NCBI GenBank assembly: GCA_900230115.1
Contig: LT907983.1
Span: forward strand, 3,239,001 to 3,303,000
Reading direction: 5' to 3'
DNA from: Spirosomataceae bacterium TFI 002
GTDB taxonomy: Bacteria > Bacteroidota > Bacteroidia > Cytophagales > Spirosomataceae
Length of the DNA stretch: 64,000 nt
Positions 62,730 to 64,000 of this stretch are shown piece after piece. How positions within the stretch are numbered: position 1 is the first letter of the stretch; every line of letters begins with the position of its first letter. The translations under genes were made by a program, and so were the position numbers. A model generated the notes under the pieces. It had not been told where the DNA came from. It was given only the letters and a program-made list of their open reading frames with translations, and made no database searches.

Positions 62730-63299
62730 TTAAAGCTGCTTTTTTATTTTACTTAAAAATTCGTGGGTGATTCCTAAATAACTTGAGGTTTGCCTGTCGG
62801 TGAGTTTAGAAACAATTTCTGGGTAGTTTTCTATAAAATGTGCGTATCGTTCTTTGGCAGTTAGGCTGTGGTTTCGTACTAATCGTCTTTGCCAAGCAAC
62901 GATGGACTTTTGGAACATAATGCGAAAGAATCTTTCAGCATGAGGAAGGGTATTGTACAGCTTTGATTTGTCCTTTTGAGAAACGAGCAGGACTGTGCTG
63001 TCTTCCAAAGCTTGTATGTTTAAATCTGATGGAGTTAGATTTGTGAAGCTATCAATATCCATTAGCCACCAGTCCTTAGCCGCGAAGTATAGTGTGTTTT
63101 CGTTTCCTCTTTTATCTATTGTAAAGACCCTGAAGCAGCCAGCAACAACAAATCCCTCAAATTTACAAACTTGACCTTGTCTCAATAAATACTCCTTCTT
63201 CTTTATTATTTTAGGATTGAAGAATTGGCAAAACTCTTCGAGTTCGGTATTAGAAAATGGTGTGTTTTTAGCGATATGTTCTTTTAATAATTCCTTCAT
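62730..63299 (-). CDS. Crp/Fnr-family transcriptional regulator
   Basis: 189 residues. The cyclic-nucleotide-binding fold covers ~20–120 (KKEYLLRQGQVCKFEGFVVAGCFRVF). A shortened C-terminal helix-turn-helix follows (SKLTDRQTSSYLGITHEFLSKIKKQ). No Fe–S cysteine cluster is present, so it is not an FNR oxygen sensor. It lies 85 bp upstream of the HbpS-like gene, same strand, and probably controls that operon in response to a small signal. Confidence 0.92.
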   Translation of the reverse strand: MKELLKEHIAKNTPFSNTELEEFCQFFNPKIIKKKEYLLRQGQVCKFEGFVVAGCFRVFTIDKRGNENTLYFAAKDWWLMDIDSFTNLTPSDLNIQALEDSTVLLVSQKDKSKLYNTLPHAERFFRIMFQKSIVAWQRRLVRNHSLTAKERYAHFIENYPEIVSKLTDRQTSSYLGITHEFLSKIKKQL

Positions 63300-63632
63300 T
63301 GTAAGTTATCCAAACCTTGATTTGCTTTTCAAAATTTAGTGCTCGCATTAATTTGATGGTTGTAATTAAGTAAAATTTTGATTCTTAGAAGCTAGTAGAA
63401 GGCATTAATTCAGTACATCTCAAACTTATCCTAGATGGCCCCATACTTGGATCAAATAGCTCCGATGGGGATTAGGGAATTTCTAAAAATGCGTAAAGTT
63501 GCTCAATAACATGAACTAAGTAAACGAATGTGAGAGATATAGGGCAGATATATATCAACTCTAAGGTGTAGGAAAATTACGTTAAACAGCATTTTTCTTT
63601 AGATTTGTAATTATAATCGCAAAAGGACTAAA
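63300..63632 (+). promoter_or_regulatory. Intergenic region with nuoH promoter element
   Basis: 333 bp between the Crp/Fnr gene and nuoH. TAGATTTG (63600–63607), a TAnnTTTG −7 element, lies 25 bp before the nuoH ATG. I see no gene, repeat or attC-like site in the rest. Confidence 0.6.
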
Positions 63633-64000
63633 ATGATCATTCCACTTCTTGTTTTTCTTGGACTCATAGGAGCAAATGTGATCATTAGCGTTTATGTAGA
63701 GCGAAAGTTTTCTGCTTTTATCCAAGATAGACTTGGGCCTATGGAAGTAGGTAAATGGGGGCTTTTACAGCTCTTTGCTGACTTACTCAAGCTTTTTCAA
63801 AAAGAAGATATAGTACCTGCTGCTGCAGATAAGCCATTATTTAAATTTGCTCCAAAGCTAATTTTCATGGCGGTATTCGCAGGTTTCGCAGTTATTCCTA
63901 TTGCTGCTGGTTTGCAAGGAAGTGCAACTTCTACCGGTGTTTTCTTCTTACTTTCTATTGTGAGTTTAGACATATTAGGAATCTTAATGGCAGGTTGGGC
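63633..64000 (+). CDS. nuoH: NADH-quinone oxidoreductase subunit H, N-terminal part
   Basis: The frame runs to the window end, 122 codons visible. The first membrane helix (IIPLLVFLGLIGANVIISV) is followed by YVERKFSAFIQDRLGPMEVG, the conserved NuoH motif at the quinone cavity, and LLQLFADLLKLFQKEDIVPA. NuoH is the membrane subunit that lines the quinone site of complex I. It starts with its own promoter box, and the rest of the nuo genes probably lie to the right. Confidence 0.95.
   Translation, partial: MIIPLLVFLGLIGANVIISVYVERKFSAFIQDRLGPMEVGKWGLLQLFADLLKLFQKEDIVPAAADKPLFKFAPKLIFMAVFAGFAVIPIAAGLQGSATSTGVFFLLSIVSLDILGILMAGW

Overview
The window looks like a chromosome segment of a low-GC member of the Bacteroidota, probably Cytophagales. 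The evidence is the TAnnTTTG-type promoter boxes, the uppS–bamA–ompH–ompH cluster with two DUF6089 proteins beside nadK, and the secreted PVC-type cytochrome and DUF1080 sugar-oxidation proteins. I saw no tRNA, rRNA or CRISPR array. All family calls come from reading motifs, not from database searches.

1–7 kb: end of a non-phosphorylative sugar catabolic operon (FAH-family protein, ketoglutaric-semialdehyde-type dehydrogenase, SDR), then leuA, pyruvate kinase, a small outer-membrane protein with a doubtful start, and a non-coding tandem repeat with a 158 bp period. 7–15 kb: msrA, a NIPSNAP protein and a leftward set of secreted sugar-oxidation proteins (two cytochrome c fusion proteins and a DUF1080/PA14 protein). 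15–29 kb: housekeeping and transport genes (MsbA-like ABC exporter, clpB, an E2-like acyltransferase, a PaaG-like hydratase, kup, a CDP-paratose-epimerase-like SDR, rsgA). An arginine-biosynthesis-type GNAT gene follows, preceded by a candidate Arg-containing leader peptide. 29–41 kb: the leftward envelope cluster (α/β hydrolase, CBS protein, nadK, DUF6089, glycosyltransferase, DUF6089, uppS, bamA, two ompH). 41–50 kb: RluA-type pseudouridine synthase, PhoR/PhoB-like two-component pair, AI-2E exporter, GH3-like protein, GDPD and asnS.

50.2–59.8 kb is the striking part. It is an accessory island that reads as an array of integron-type gene cassettes separated by attC-like imperfect palindromes. 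In three cassettes the left (R''-like) box is the reverse complement of the same cassette's first bases, which is the signature of circular cassette integration. No integrase lies in the window. The cassettes carry, in order: a membrane/GGxxS-motif protein pair; a complete retron (promoter, msr-msd-like RNA with a1/a2 repeats, a 78-aa ORF, an XRE regulator, and a reverse transcriptase with NAxxH, YVDD and VTG); a broken nucleotidyltransferase plus a Fic protein with an operator palindrome; a lipoprotein; and an McrBC type IV restriction system. Two cassettes begin with the same 162 bp sequence (about 92% identical). The island is best read as a defence-gene cassette array.

59.8–64 kb: a leftward SDR / β-propeller-Dabb / HbpS-like operon next to a Crp/Fnr regulator, then the start of nuoH.
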